Shown: positions 17,639 to 25,244 of the stretch, in pieces
How the letters are laid out: each line of letters begins with the position of its first letter
Numbering within the stretch: the first letter of the stretch is position 1
Assembly (NCBI RefSeq): GCF_000367345.1
Contig: NZ_BARE01000011.1
Coordinates: forward strand, 62,001 to 126,000
Source: Sphingobium xenophagum NBRC 107872
GTDB taxonomy: Bacteria > Pseudomonadota > Alphaproteobacteria > Sphingomonadales > Sphingomonadaceae
Length of the DNA: 64,000 nt
Direction: 5' to 3'
The notes under the pieces: model-generated
The model's database searches: none
Seen by the model: the letters and a program-made list of their open reading frames with translations, nothing else
What the model was told of the DNA's origin: nothing
Position numbers and translations under genes: made by a program

Positions 17639-18280
17639 TCACCAGCGCAGCAGCCTTGGCCCCACCAGCATGCCGAGCAGGGTCGCCAACACGATGCCGA
17701 GCGAATACCAGGTCAGAACGAAGATGGCCGACACTTCGGGGCAGTGCAGGCAATAGACGGTCGCCGCAAATGCGCCGGCAGAAAGGCCCGCCGCCGCCCC
17801 GGCCGCCCTGAGCCGCGTAGGGGCGAGCCTGCGGAAGGACCAGAGCAATCCCGCAAAGATCGGCGCGGACAGCGACAGGACCATCCATGGACAGCTTTTC
17901 CAGCTCTCGCCCAGCCACATCGCCAGCCATTGGGACGACGGAGTCCGCGCCAGTTCGAGAAAGCCTATGCCCGCCAGCAGGACGACCGGGATCACGAGCA
18001 GCCACAGGCCACGCAGCCGACCGCTATCGGGCCGGGCGAGTTGCGCGGTTGTCATCAATGCGGCGACCGCCAGGGAAAAGGTATAGCCCCATTTCATCCA
18101 GAAGGATGTGCCCTGCATCGCCGTGCCCAGATCCGGCCGCATCCCAAGCGCGATCAGGATCAATATGGCCGATCCTGTTCCTCCGGCGGCCATGCCGATG
18201 GCCAGCCTTCGCGCGACGCTATTGCGACCGACCGGGCGCGTTTCCTTGGCCAGATGCCTGACCAGATCGTCCGTGTTCAT
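17639..18280 (-). CDS. nrsF: NrsF/DUF1109 membrane anti-sigma factor
   Basis: Inner-membrane protein of 213 residues with six hydrophobic helices, DUF1109 family. In Caulobacter NrsF holds SigF inactive and releases it on chromate or cadmium stress through two conserved cysteines (about 131 and 181). Here Cys130 (ESWKSCPW), Cys177 and Cys180 (YCLHCPE) occupy those places, so metal or thiol sensing is plausible. The start overlaps the sigF stop by four bases (ATGA), the usual sigma/anti-sigma coupling. It is 111 bp upstream of the bufA operon, which has its own promoter. Confidence 0.9.
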   Translation of the reverse strand: MNTDDLVRHLAKETRPVGRNSVARRLAIGMAAGGTGSAILILIALGMRPDLGTAMQGTSFWMKWGYTFSLAVAALMTTAQLARPDSGRLRGLWLLVIPVVLLAGIGFLELARTPSSQWLAMWLGESWKSCPWMVLSLSAPIFAGLLWSFRRLAPTRLRAAGAAAGLSAGAFAATVYCLHCPEVSAIFVLTWYSLGIVLATLLGMLVGPRLLRW

Positions 18281-18816
18281 CGCAGCGCTCCTTGTACCCG
18301 ACCCATCAGCGCCTTCAGTCCGCGATGTACCGAAACCTTTACGTCCGATTCCCCTATACCCTCCGCGCTTGCCGCCTCGGCGACGCTCAGTCCCTCGATC
18401 CGCGTGGCGCGGATCGCCCGCGCCTGCTTGTCAGGCAGCCCTTGCAACAGGTCGTCCACATCCAGCCGGGCGATGCTGCTCGCCTCGAAATCCGCAGCGG
18501 TGAGCCATTCATCGTAATCCTCGATCGGCCGCAGACGGCCGACGCGGCGCAGGTGGTCGATCATTTTGTATCGCGCGACCGCGTACAGCCAGGCGGTGAA
18601 TGGGCGCTCTCGGTCGTAGGTGGCGCGGCGGGTATGAACGGCAATAAGGGTTTCCTGCACCATATCCTCGACATCGTCGTCAGCGCCGCGAAGCCGACGC
18701 CGATAGAAGCCCCGCAGCAGCGGAACAAGCAGGCGCAGCAATGCTTCATGGGCCTTGGCGTCGCCATTCAGCCCATCGATCATCAACGCACGCAGATGCT
18801 CCTCTGTGGTCTGCAT
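18277..18816 (-). CDS. sigF: ECF sigma factor SigF
   Basis: Sigma-70 family ECF factor of 179 residues. Region 2 is seen as DVEDMVQETLIAVHTRR followed by PFTAWLYAVARYKMIDHLRR, and region 4 as LSVAEAASAEGIGESDVKVSVHRGLKAL (helix-turn-helix) near residue 130-165. Gene order sigF-nrsF-bufA-bufB-bufC matches the bufferin regulon of Caulobacter-like bacteria. Its own promoter (18836-18863) carries the same TGTAACC-N16-CGAA pattern, implying positive autoregulation. It is divergent from the four-Cys bufferin gene. Confidence 0.92.
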   Translation of the reverse strand: MQTTEEHLRALMIDGLNGDAKAHEALLRLLVPLLRGFYRRRLRGADDDVEDMVQETLIAVHTRRATYDRERPFTAWLYAVARYKMIDHLRRVGRLRPIEDYDEWLTAADFEASSIARLDVDDLLQGLPDKQARAIRATRIEGLSVAEAASAEGIGESDVKVSVHRGLKALMGRVQGALR

Positions 18817-18835
18817 TCTGTCTCCTCATTCGCAT

Positions 18836-18863
18836 GTTCGGAGGAAGTCGTGGCCAGGTTACA
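18836..18863 (-). promoter_or_regulatory. SigF-type promoter of sigF-nrsF
   Basis: Minus strand TGTAACC (18857-18863), 16-nt spacer, CGAAC (18836-18840), about 20 nt before the sigF start codon. Same elements and spacing as the other two sites in this locus, so sigF appears autoregulated. Confidence 0.8.
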
Positions 18864-18868
18864 GCTTT

Positions 18869-18887
18869 GCGCGAAAAATTTTCGCGC
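18869..18887. promoter_or_regulatory. Palindrome between the divergent SigF promoters
   Basis: Perfect 19-nt palindrome GCGCGAAAA-A-TTTTCGCGC placed between the two outward-facing -35 boxes, 5 nt from the sigF -35 and 8 nt from the bufA -35. Could be an operator for an additional regulator acting on both directions. No candidate regulator is encoded beside it apart from SigF. Confidence 0.5.
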
Positions 18888-18895
18888 GAAATGTC

Positions 18896-18923
18896 TGTAA
18901 CCGGATTTGCGCCTGTCACGAAC
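18896..18923 (+). promoter_or_regulatory. SigF-type promoter of the four-Cys bufA and doxX
   Basis: Plus strand TGTAACC (18896-18902), 16-nt spacer, CGAAC (18919-18923). It lies about 100 nt before the bufA start codon, leaving a leader that contains a strong hairpin (18970-18994). Confidence 0.8.
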
Positions 18924-18969
18924 TTGCCGACGTGACACGGGCTTTCCCCAGCCTCCTCCCCGGTCACCG

Positions 18970-18994
18970 CGCGGTCCGGCCTGTCCGGACCGCG
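18970..18994 (+). other. Leader hairpin upstream of the four-Cys bufA
   Basis: Perfect 10-bp stem CGCGGTCCGG/CCGGACCGCG with a 5-nt loop, ending about 29 nt before the start codon and 21 nt before the Shine-Dalgarno AGAGGA. There is no U-tract, so it is not an intrinsic terminator; an mRNA-stabilising or translational role is possible. Confidence 0.5.
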
Positions 18995-19023
18995 TGAAGA
19001 GGCCCAGGATCAAAGAGGACATC

Positions 19024-19302
19024 ATGATGCGTACCACCCATGCCGCGCTCGCTGCGAGCATCGCCATCGCTTCGGCAGCCGCGCTCGCCATGCCTGCCCA
19101 TGCCCAGGAAAAGCCGAAGATGGAAAAATGCTACGGCGTCTCGCTCGCCGGCAAGAACGACTGTGCTGCGGGCCCCGGCACCAGCTGCGCGGGCACGTCC
19201 AAGGTCAACTATCAGGGCAACGCCTGGAAGCTGGTCAAGGCAGGCACCTGCACATCGATCAAGACGCCCAAGGGTAACGGATCGCTGACGCCCAAGGCCT
19301 GA
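19024..19302 (+). CDS. bufA: Bufferin precursor with four cysteines (DUF2282, BufA1 type)
   Basis: Secreted RiPP precursor of 92 residues with a Sec signal peptide ending AMPAHAQ (about residue 28). The mature part shows the DUF2282 pattern of four Cys: [25 protein letters not shown] and a closing AGTC. Such bufferins are exported, modified by an MNIO enzyme and bind copper in the periplasm. A second in-frame ATG at 19027 is better spaced from AGAGGA and may be the real start. Unlike the usual layout, no bufB/bufC follows; doxX does, 49 bp on. Modification by the divergently encoded bufB-bufC is inferred. Confidence 0.9.
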   Translation: MMRTTHAALAASIAIASAAALAMPAHAQEKPKMEKCYGVSLAGKNDCAAGPGTSCAGTSKVNYQGNAWKLVKAGTCTSIKTPKGNGSLTPKA

Positions 19303-19351
19303 CCGAAGCGGCCGGGGCGTGCCTTCGTCCCGGCCCTGCTGGAGATGATCG

Positions 19352-19795
19352 ATGCTTGTGCCAATCCATGATCGTTGCACTCGGCGCATCGCCGCGATGT
19401 TGCCGGATGCATTGCTGCTATTCGTCGCCCGTATGGCCATCGCGTCCATATTCTTCCTGTCCGGACGCACGAAGGTAGAGGGTATCCTGACCATCACGGA
19501 CGGCACATATGAGCTGTTTCGTACCGAATATGCGCTGCCGCTGGTGCCGCCGGACATCGCCGCGACCATGGCCACCGGGGCGGAACATCTTTTCTCTATC
19601 CTGCTCGTGCTGGGGCTGGGTACGCGTTTTTCAGCGCTGGCTCTCCTTACGATGACGTTGGTCATCCAAATTTTCGTCTATCCCGACGCCTGGCCGACGC
19701 ATCTTAGCTGGATTGCCATCCTGCTGCCCCTCATCGCGCGCGGCGGAGGCGCCTGGTCAGCCGATGCGCTGCTGCGCCGAAGGTCGGATCGCTGA
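19352..19795 (+). CDS. bufD: DoxX-family membrane protein (BufD type)
   Basis: Integral membrane protein of 147 residues with four predicted helices and the DoxX landmark [21 protein letters not shown]. DoxX proteins often accompany MNIO/bufferin loci (BufD), though their role there is not settled; quinone- or redox-linked membrane functions are suspected. GGAG seven nt before the start supports 19352. It forms a two-gene unit with the four-Cys precursor and is closed by a strong terminator at 19809. Confidence 0.85.
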   Translation: MLVPIHDRCTRRIAAMLPDALLLFVARMAIASIFFLSGRTKVEGILTITDGTYELFRTEYALPLVPPDIAATMATGAEHLFSILLVLGLGTRFSALALLTMTLVIQIFVYPDAWPTHLSWIAILLPLIARGGGAWSADALLRRRSDR

Positions 19796-19808
19796 GTTGA
19801 GGCCGAAC

Positions 19809-19846
19809 AAATGCCGGCAGGATCGAATGATCCGCCGGCATTTTTT
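19809..19846 (+). terminator. Intrinsic terminator after doxX
   Basis: Stem AAATGCCGGC/GCCGGCATTT extended by GGATC/GATCC with one bulged A and a GAAT loop, followed by a run of six T. It lies between doxX and the convergent S9 peptidase and could also serve the latter weakly. Confidence 0.9.
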
Positions 19847-19864
19847 CATATTATAACCGTCCGA

Positions 19865-22024
19865 TCATTCCGCCGCCGGAGCGCTGGCGGGTGTGGATGT
19901 GATCGGCCCGCCCTTCACCGCAGGCGCACCTTTCAGATAATGGGCCAGCCAGCCCTGCACCTCGCGATAGAATTGGCGGCTATCCTCCGGCTTGGTGATC
20001 CAGTGCCATGCGTCCGGGAAGATCAGCAGGCGGCTTGGCACCTGCATCCGTTGCAGCGTCGACCAGGTTTCCAGCGTGTTCGACATCGGCACGCGATAGT
20101 CCCTTTCGCCTGCGGTCAGCAGCATCGGGGTCTTCCAGTCCTTGCCATATGTGATCGGGCTCTGGTCGCGCCAGACCTTGCTGTCGCCCCAGGGCGGGCC
20201 GCCGCTGGCCACTTCGCGCCCATAGTTGAAATCGCTGGTGCCCCATTGGGTCAGCAGATCGACTTCACCGGCATGACTGACGATACATTTGTACCGGGTG
20301 GTCGTGGCTTCCATCCAGTTGGCAAGATGCCCGCCATAGCTCGCGCCGCCGATACAGGCATTGGTGGTGTCGATAAAGCCGTACCGCTTGCCGGCCTCGT
20401 CCACAGCCTGATTGATTTCGTTGGCAGGGCCGCGCAACGGGTCGAGCTTGATGGCGCGGGCAAAGGCTTCGCCATAACCCGTTGATCCGGTATAGTCGGT
20501 CAGCAGCACGACATAACCGGCGCTGGCCAGAAGATGGTAGTTCCAGCGCAGACCAATCTGATCAGCGTTGGACGATGCCGGGCCGCCATGCATCAGCACC
20601 ATCAGGGGATATTTTTTCGTCGCGTCGAATGCGGGCGGCGTGACGACCATATTGTGGATACGCCGTCCCCTGTCGCTGGTGAACCAGAAATGCTGGGGGC
20701 TGGACCAGTCGATCGTTTCGGCAAGTGCCGTGTTGACGTTGGTCAGATTGCGATGACGCCCACTTTTGGGGTCGATGCGGACAATCTCCGCCGGGTTCAC
20801 CGCGCTGCCATAGCTGGCAATCAACTCGGTCGATTTGGCATCGGACGGAATGTCTATGGCGGTATAGCCGCCGACCTTGGCCGCGATCGCCAGTTCGGGT
20901 TTTCCACCGGCAACCGGCACGCGATAGACATGCTCCAGACCTGCGTCAGGCACGGTCAGAAACAAGGTCCGGCTGTCAGGCGTCACGGCGTAGCCATCCA
21001 CTTCGCGATCAAACGCGCCGGTCAGCAGCGTTGCAGCGCCGCCAGCGGGCCACGCAACGCGATGTAGTCGGGCCAGATCATATACTTCATCGCCCTGGCT
21101 GTTGAATTTGACGATCAGATTTTTGCCGTCGGGTGTGAATTTGGGATCGCCATATTCGCCCAGGACCGGCGTGGCCAATGTCGGTTCGCCACCGTCGGCG
21201 GACATGCGGTACAGGCCGTAATTGACCCGTGCATGGGCTGCATCCCACCGCTGCGTCGTGGCGATGAACAGGATTTCCTGTCCATTGGGACTCCATATGG
21301 GCGACAGGCTCGCGCCGCCATCATTGCGCGGGGAGCCGCCAAATCCCTCCATTTTCGCCAGTTGCGTCGTGGAGATGATGTCACGCGCTGCCGCGCCCTG
21401 GGTTAGCGGCTGGACCCACAGGCTGGGGCGGCGATCGTCCAGCCATTCGTTCCAGTAGCGGATCGGGAAATGTTCATAGACGCGCATGGAAAATTTGCGC
21501 GCCTTGCGCTCATCGGCTGCCTTCTTGTTGGTCGCCGCGTCGACTGCGCCGGGATAGACCATGCTTTCAAACAGGATCGCCTGCCCGTCGGGTCGCCATT
21601 GCGGTCTGGCCGCACCCGTCGGCACGTCCGTCGCGCGCCGGGCTTCGCCACCCGCCAGGTCGAGGATGTAGATCTGCGCGACATCATCGCCTTCGCGCTT
21701 GGTAGAAAAGGCGATGCGGCGGCTGTCGGGCGCCCAGGCCGGATCACTCTCTCCCGCCTTGCTCGACGTTATCCTGCGCGGAGCCGCGCTGCCGTCGGTC
21801 GGCACGATCCACAGATCGCTGACGGATTCATCCTTCGCATAGGATGGTTCGCGCAGGGAATAGATGACCCATTTGCCGTCCGGGCTGGTCAGCGGCGCGC
21901 CGACCGACTTCATCATCCACAGCGTCTCATGCGTGAGCACCTGCTTGGGCTGGGCGAACGCTGGCGTGGCGCTCAGCCCCGCGACCATCGCCGCGGACAC
22001 CAGAAAATGTGCGATCTTTCCCAT
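19865..22024 (-). CDS. S9-family (prolyl oligopeptidase-like) serine peptidase, secreted
   Basis: Exported peptidase of 719 residues, acylaminoacyl-peptidase/dipeptidyl-peptidase IV-like. A signal peptide (MGKIAHFLVSAAMVAG... ending AFAQP) is followed by WD40-like/PD40 beta-propeller repeats (PDGKWVIYS, WSPNGQEILF, FTPDGKNLIV) over about residues 40-420 and an alpha/beta hydrolase domain with the nucleophile GGASYGGH and the catalytic His in FPDAWHWITKPED near the C-terminus. Start 22024 has AGGA six nt upstream. Probably degrades peptides in the periplasm. Single transcription unit with 240 bp of upstream non-coding DNA. Confidence 0.92.
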   Translation of the reverse strand: MGKIAHFLVSAAMVAGLSATPAFAQPKQVLTHETLWMMKSVGAPLTSPDGKWVIYSLREPSYAKDESVSDLWIVPTDGSAAPRRITSSKAGESDPAWAPDSRRIAFSTKREGDDVAQIYILDLAGGEARRATDVPTGAARPQWRPDGQAILFESMVYPGAVDAATNKKAADERKARKFSMRVYEHFPIRYWNEWLDDRRPSLWVQPLTQGAAARDIISTTQLAKMEGFGGSPRNDGGASLSPIWSPNGQEILFIATTQRWDAAHARVNYGLYRMSADGGEPTLATPVLGEYGDPKFTPDGKNLIVKFNSQGDEVYDLARLHRVAWPAGGAATLLTGAFDREVDGYAVTPDSRTLFLTVPDAGLEHVYRVPVAGGKPELAIAAKVGGYTAIDIPSDAKSTELIASYGSAVNPAEIVRIDPKSGRHRNLTNVNTALAETIDWSSPQHFWFTSDRGRRIHNMVVTPPAFDATKKYPLMVLMHGGPASSNADQIGLRWNYHLLASAGYVVLLTDYTGSTGYGEAFARAIKLDPLRGPANEINQAVDEAGKRYGFIDTTNACIGGASYGGHLANWMEATTTRYKCIVSHAGEVDLLTQWGTSDFNYGREVASGGPPWGDSKVWRDQSPITYGKDWKTPMLLTAGERDYRVPMSNTLETWSTLQRMQVPSRLLIFPDAWHWITKPEDSRQFYREVQGWLAHYLKGAPAVKGGPITSTPASAPAAE

Positions 22025-22266
22025 AGTCAATCCTGTTCCAAGACGGCGGCGCAGCAGTTGTGGGCCGCGCGGCCTCATTCTATCGAAGCTGCCCGAACCG
22101 GCAGCGATAACATAGGCATATGCGTCACCTTCACGGCGGACGGAAGAAGGAAGTCGATCCATTCGCCGCTTGAGCGGCGATCGCCCGAACACGCATAGTT
22201 GCGGGATACGGGCAATGGTCCGCGAAGGTAGCGCGCTTCCTTGGGCCCGGTTGCTTTGGAGCCAGG
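22025..22266. other. Non-coding gap, nothing recognised
   Basis: 242 bp between the S9 peptidase start and the ligD stop codon. It should hold the peptidase promoter, but no clear -35/-10 pair, operator or terminator was recognised. Confidence 0.5.
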
Positions 22267-24774
22267 TCAAATTTCCGGCAGGGCTTGCGCTGCAAATCCC
22301 CAGCCTTTGAGGCCTTTGCTCCTCTTCAGCAGGGTGTCGGGATCATCGATGGAGAAGGGATGGGCGTCCTTCATCCTGTCCAGTTCTTCCCAGTCGATCG
22401 GTATGGCGACAGGCGCGCCGGGGCGGGCGCGGGCGGAATAGGGGAGGATGGCCGTGCTGCCACGCTGGTTTCGCAACCAGTCTATGAAGATGCGGCCCTT
22501 TCGCTTCGCCTTGCTCATCGTCGCAGTGAAGCGGTCAGGCTCTGCGGCGCTCAGAGCCTGGGCGAAGCGCGACGCGAAATCCTTGTGCGTGTCCCAGTTG
22601 TGACCGGGCGTCAGCGGTACGACGACATGCACGCCCTTGCCACCCGACAGCATCGCGAAGGAGACAAGCCCGATGTCAGCGAGATGATCGCGTATATCCT
22701 TGGCCGCTCGCTTCACCTTGTCAAAGTCCAGTCCTTCGTCCGGGTCAAGGTCGAAGATCATACGGTCGGGCTTCTCCACATCGTCGGTTCTGCTGGCCCA
22801 GCCGTGAAATTCAATCGTCCCCATCTGGACGCAGGCCAGCAGGCCGTCCGCGCTGTCGACATAGATATAATCTTCCGACCCGCCGTTTTTCTCGCGAATG
22901 GGCATCTGTCGGACTTCCTGTCCGAAGGCGCCGCTGTCATGCTTCTGAAAGAAGCATTTCTTCGCTCGCCCTTGTGGACAGCGGACCAGGCTGATGGGCC
23001 GGTTGGCGGAGAAAGGCAGCATCAGCGGCGCTATGCGGGAATAATAATCCGCCAGTTCCCCCTTGGTCTGGCCGGTTTCGGGGAAGATGACCCGATCACG
23101 GCTGCTGATGTCGATCGCGCTCTTCGGCACAGGGGCAGGCGCGGGCTTTTCCGGTTTCACCGTCTTTGCTGGCTTATCGGCACGCAGACCCAGGAAGCTG
23201 CCATGACGGACGCGACCATCGGCAGTGAATTCGGCGAAGGCGATTTCGGCAACCAGCTTCGGCTTGATCCAGCTTACGCCGCGCGTCTCCGCGCGGGGCA
23301 CGTCGACCGGGGCCGTGTCGGTTGCCAAGCGGGCCATGGCCTTGTCCAGTTCGTCCATCGCCTGACTATCGAAGCCGGTCCCGACCTTGCCCTTGTAGAC
23401 CAGCTTTTGCCCCTCATGCTGGGCGAGCAGCAGGGACGCGAAAGGACGTCCCCTGGCATTGCTCCTGGTCCATCCGACAAGGACGAACTCCTGGCGCCGG
23501 GTGCATTTGACCTTCACCCAGCTGCGGGTTCGGGAACTGCGATATGGCGCGTCGGCGCGCTTGGAGATGATGCCTTCCTGCCCGGCCTCGCAAAGCGATC
23601 GGAACAAGGTTTCTCCGGCCCCCAGAACATGATCGGAGACATGGATGGGCGATTCCGCCTGATGCAGCAGCGCTTCCAGCCGCTCCTTGCGCTCGATGGT
23701 GGGCAGCCCCTTGAGGTCTTGCCCATCGAGCGAAAGCAGATCGAAGGCGAACAGGTGCAGCGGCCGTGTCGCATCCTCCTGCCCATGCCCGCGCTTGAGC
23801 GTCTGCTGCAATGTCGAGAAATCGGGATTGCCATTGCCGTCCAGCGCCACCACTTCGCCGTCTATCAGGCACGGCGGCAGGTCCAGCGCGGCGATCGCAC
23901 CCGTGAGCGGCGCGAATTTTTCGGTCCAGTCCAGGCCGTTGCGCGTAAAAAGCGTCACTTTCTGCCCGCTTGCGGCGATCAGCGCGCGATAGCCATCATA
24001 TTTGATCTCGTGCAGCCAATCGTTCCCGGTCGGCACGGCATCCACCAACGTGGCGAGTTGTGGCTTCACGAAGCGGGGCAGGGCCGTGGCGCGCGTTTTC
24101 CGCCTGTCGCTTATTTTGGCGGTATGATCCTTCGCTGCCGCCATCTTCGCAGCGAAGCCTTTGCCATGCGCCCCGGCAAGGGACTGTTCGCCAGCCTTGT
24201 CGGCCTCAATCTCCGCCATCGATCGGCCCGTCACTATGCTGGTAAGCGCACGTTCGACCAGCGCATCGCCCGACCCGGCCTCCTTGTCGTCAATCTTGCG
24301 CAACAGCCAGTTTTCGCGCTTCTCCTTGGGACGCCCTTTCATCCGCACCAACAGCCACTCGCCCTTCATCCGCTCCCCATGCAGAATGAAATGCAGGTGC
24401 CCATCCTCTATATCGGCAGCGCTCTTTCCTGCGATCGGTTCCCAGGTGCCGCGATCCCACAACATTACCGTGCCGCCGCCATATTCGCCCTTGGGGATCA
24501 AGCCTTCGAACGTGCCATAATCCAGCGGGTGATCCTCCGTCCGCACGGCCAGCCTTTTGTCGGCCGGGTCGATGCTTGGCCCTCGCGTTACGGCCCAGCT
24601 TTTGAGCACCCCGTCCATTTCCAGCCGAAAATCCCAATGCAGGCGGGTCGCGGCATGTTTCTGCACGACGAAGCTGTTGCCGCCTGTTTTCGCCACCTTG
24701 CCCTTGGGTTCGCGCGTGCGGTCGAAATCCCGCTTGGCATTGTAGGTGGAAAGGGCATCCTTTCTGGCCATCAT
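22267..24774 (-). CDS. ligD: Multifunctional NHEJ DNA ligase D
   Basis: End-joining enzyme of 835 residues in the order phosphoesterase - ligase - polymerase. The 3'-phosphoesterase domain occupies about 1-165 (HWDFRLEMDG, DHPLDYGTFEGLIP). The ATP-dependent ligase follows with the nucleotidyl-lysine motif HEIKYDGYRAL near residue 255 and DGEVVALDGNG. The C-terminal primase-polymerase domain (about 545-835) shows NRPISLVRCPQG and FDLDPDEGLDFDKVK with the metal-binding Asp pair. Start is ATG at 24774 or 24771; the frame is open further into the MgtC-like gene, which is rejected. It overlaps that gene by four bases and is co-transcribed with ku. Confidence 0.95.
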   Translation of the reverse strand: MMARKDALSTYNAKRDFDRTREPKGKVAKTGGNSFVVQKHAATRLHWDFRLEMDGVLKSWAVTRGPSIDPADKRLAVRTEDHPLDYGTFEGLIPKGEYGGGTVMLWDRGTWEPIAGKSAADIEDGHLHFILHGERMKGEWLLVRMKGRPKEKRENWLLRKIDDKEAGSGDALVERALTSIVTGRSMAEIEADKAGEQSLAGAHGKGFAAKMAAAKDHTAKISDRRKTRATALPRFVKPQLATLVDAVPTGNDWLHEIKYDGYRALIAASGQKVTLFTRNGLDWTEKFAPLTGAIAALDLPPCLIDGEVVALDGNGNPDFSTLQQTLKRGHGQEDATRPLHLFAFDLLSLDGQDLKGLPTIERKERLEALLHQAESPIHVSDHVLGAGETLFRSLCEAGQEGIISKRADAPYRSSRTRSWVKVKCTRRQEFVLVGWTRSNARGRPFASLLLAQHEGQKLVYKGKVGTGFDSQAMDELDKAMARLATDTAPVDVPRAETRGVSWIKPKLVAEIAFAEFTADGRVRHGSFLGLRADKPAKTVKPEKPAPAPVPKSAIDISSRDRVIFPETGQTKGELADYYSRIAPLMLPFSANRPISLVRCPQGRAKKCFFQKHDSGAFGQEVRQMPIREKNGGSEDYIYVDSADGLLACVQMGTIEFHGWASRTDDVEKPDRMIFDLDPDEGLDFDKVKRAAKDIRDHLADIGLVSFAMLSGGKGVHVVVPLTPGHNWDTHKDFASRFAQALSAAEPDRFTATMSKAKRKGRIFIDWLRNQRGSTAILPYSARARPGAPVAIPIDWEELDRMKDAHPFSIDDPDTLLKRSKGLKGWGFAAQALPEI

Positions 24775-25244
24775 TTCGTCCGATCCAGCGGATCGAGCCA
24801 GCGGCGTTCGACAAAGCCCAGGACGGTGAGCATGATGATCGCCACGATCGTCGCGCTGACGACCAGCGGCCAGAGCGCCGCGCCGCAGGCGATGCCGATA
24901 ACCGCCGCCAGCCAGATATGCGCTGCGGTCGTCAGGTTGCGGACCTCGCCCTTGCTGAATACGATCAGCCCGGCCGCGATGATGGCGGTAAAGGCGGCCG
25001 CTGCCTCGAACACGCGCAACGGGTCGATATTGCCCCCGCCTTGCAACTGGAGATGCAGGGCGATGGCGCACACGGTCATTAGCGCCGCGGTAAAGCAGAT
25101 AAGGCCGTGGGTCCGCATGCCCGCTGCATGGCCACGCAATTCCCGGTCCATGCCCAGCAACAGGCCCAGCACCGCCGCAGCACCCAGCCGTAGCAGCACG
25201 GGGCCATCGATCAGATGGAGGGGCGTGACGGGGTTCAGTTCCAT
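24771..25244 (-). CDS. MgtC/SapB-family membrane protein
   Basis: Small inner-membrane protein of 157 residues with four hydrophobic segments and the MgtC/SapB family start (LRLGAAAVLGLLLGMDRELRG, then AAGMRTHGLI). MgtC relatives affect magnesium and acid stress survival and ATP synthase activity; this short form lacks the C-terminal ACT-like domain. It starts inside the ku stop codon (TGATG) and overlaps the ligD start, so it is translated as part of the NHEJ operon. A GTG directly before the ATG is an alternative start. Any link to DNA repair is unknown. Confidence 0.85.
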   Translation of the reverse strand: MELNPVTPLHLIDGPVLLRLGAAAVLGLLLGMDRELRGHAAGMRTHGLICFTAALMTVCAIALHLQLQGGGNIDPLRVFEAAAAFTAIIAAGLIVFSKGEVRNLTTAAHIWLAAVIGIACGAALWPLVVSATIVAIIMLTVLGFVERRWLDPLDRTK

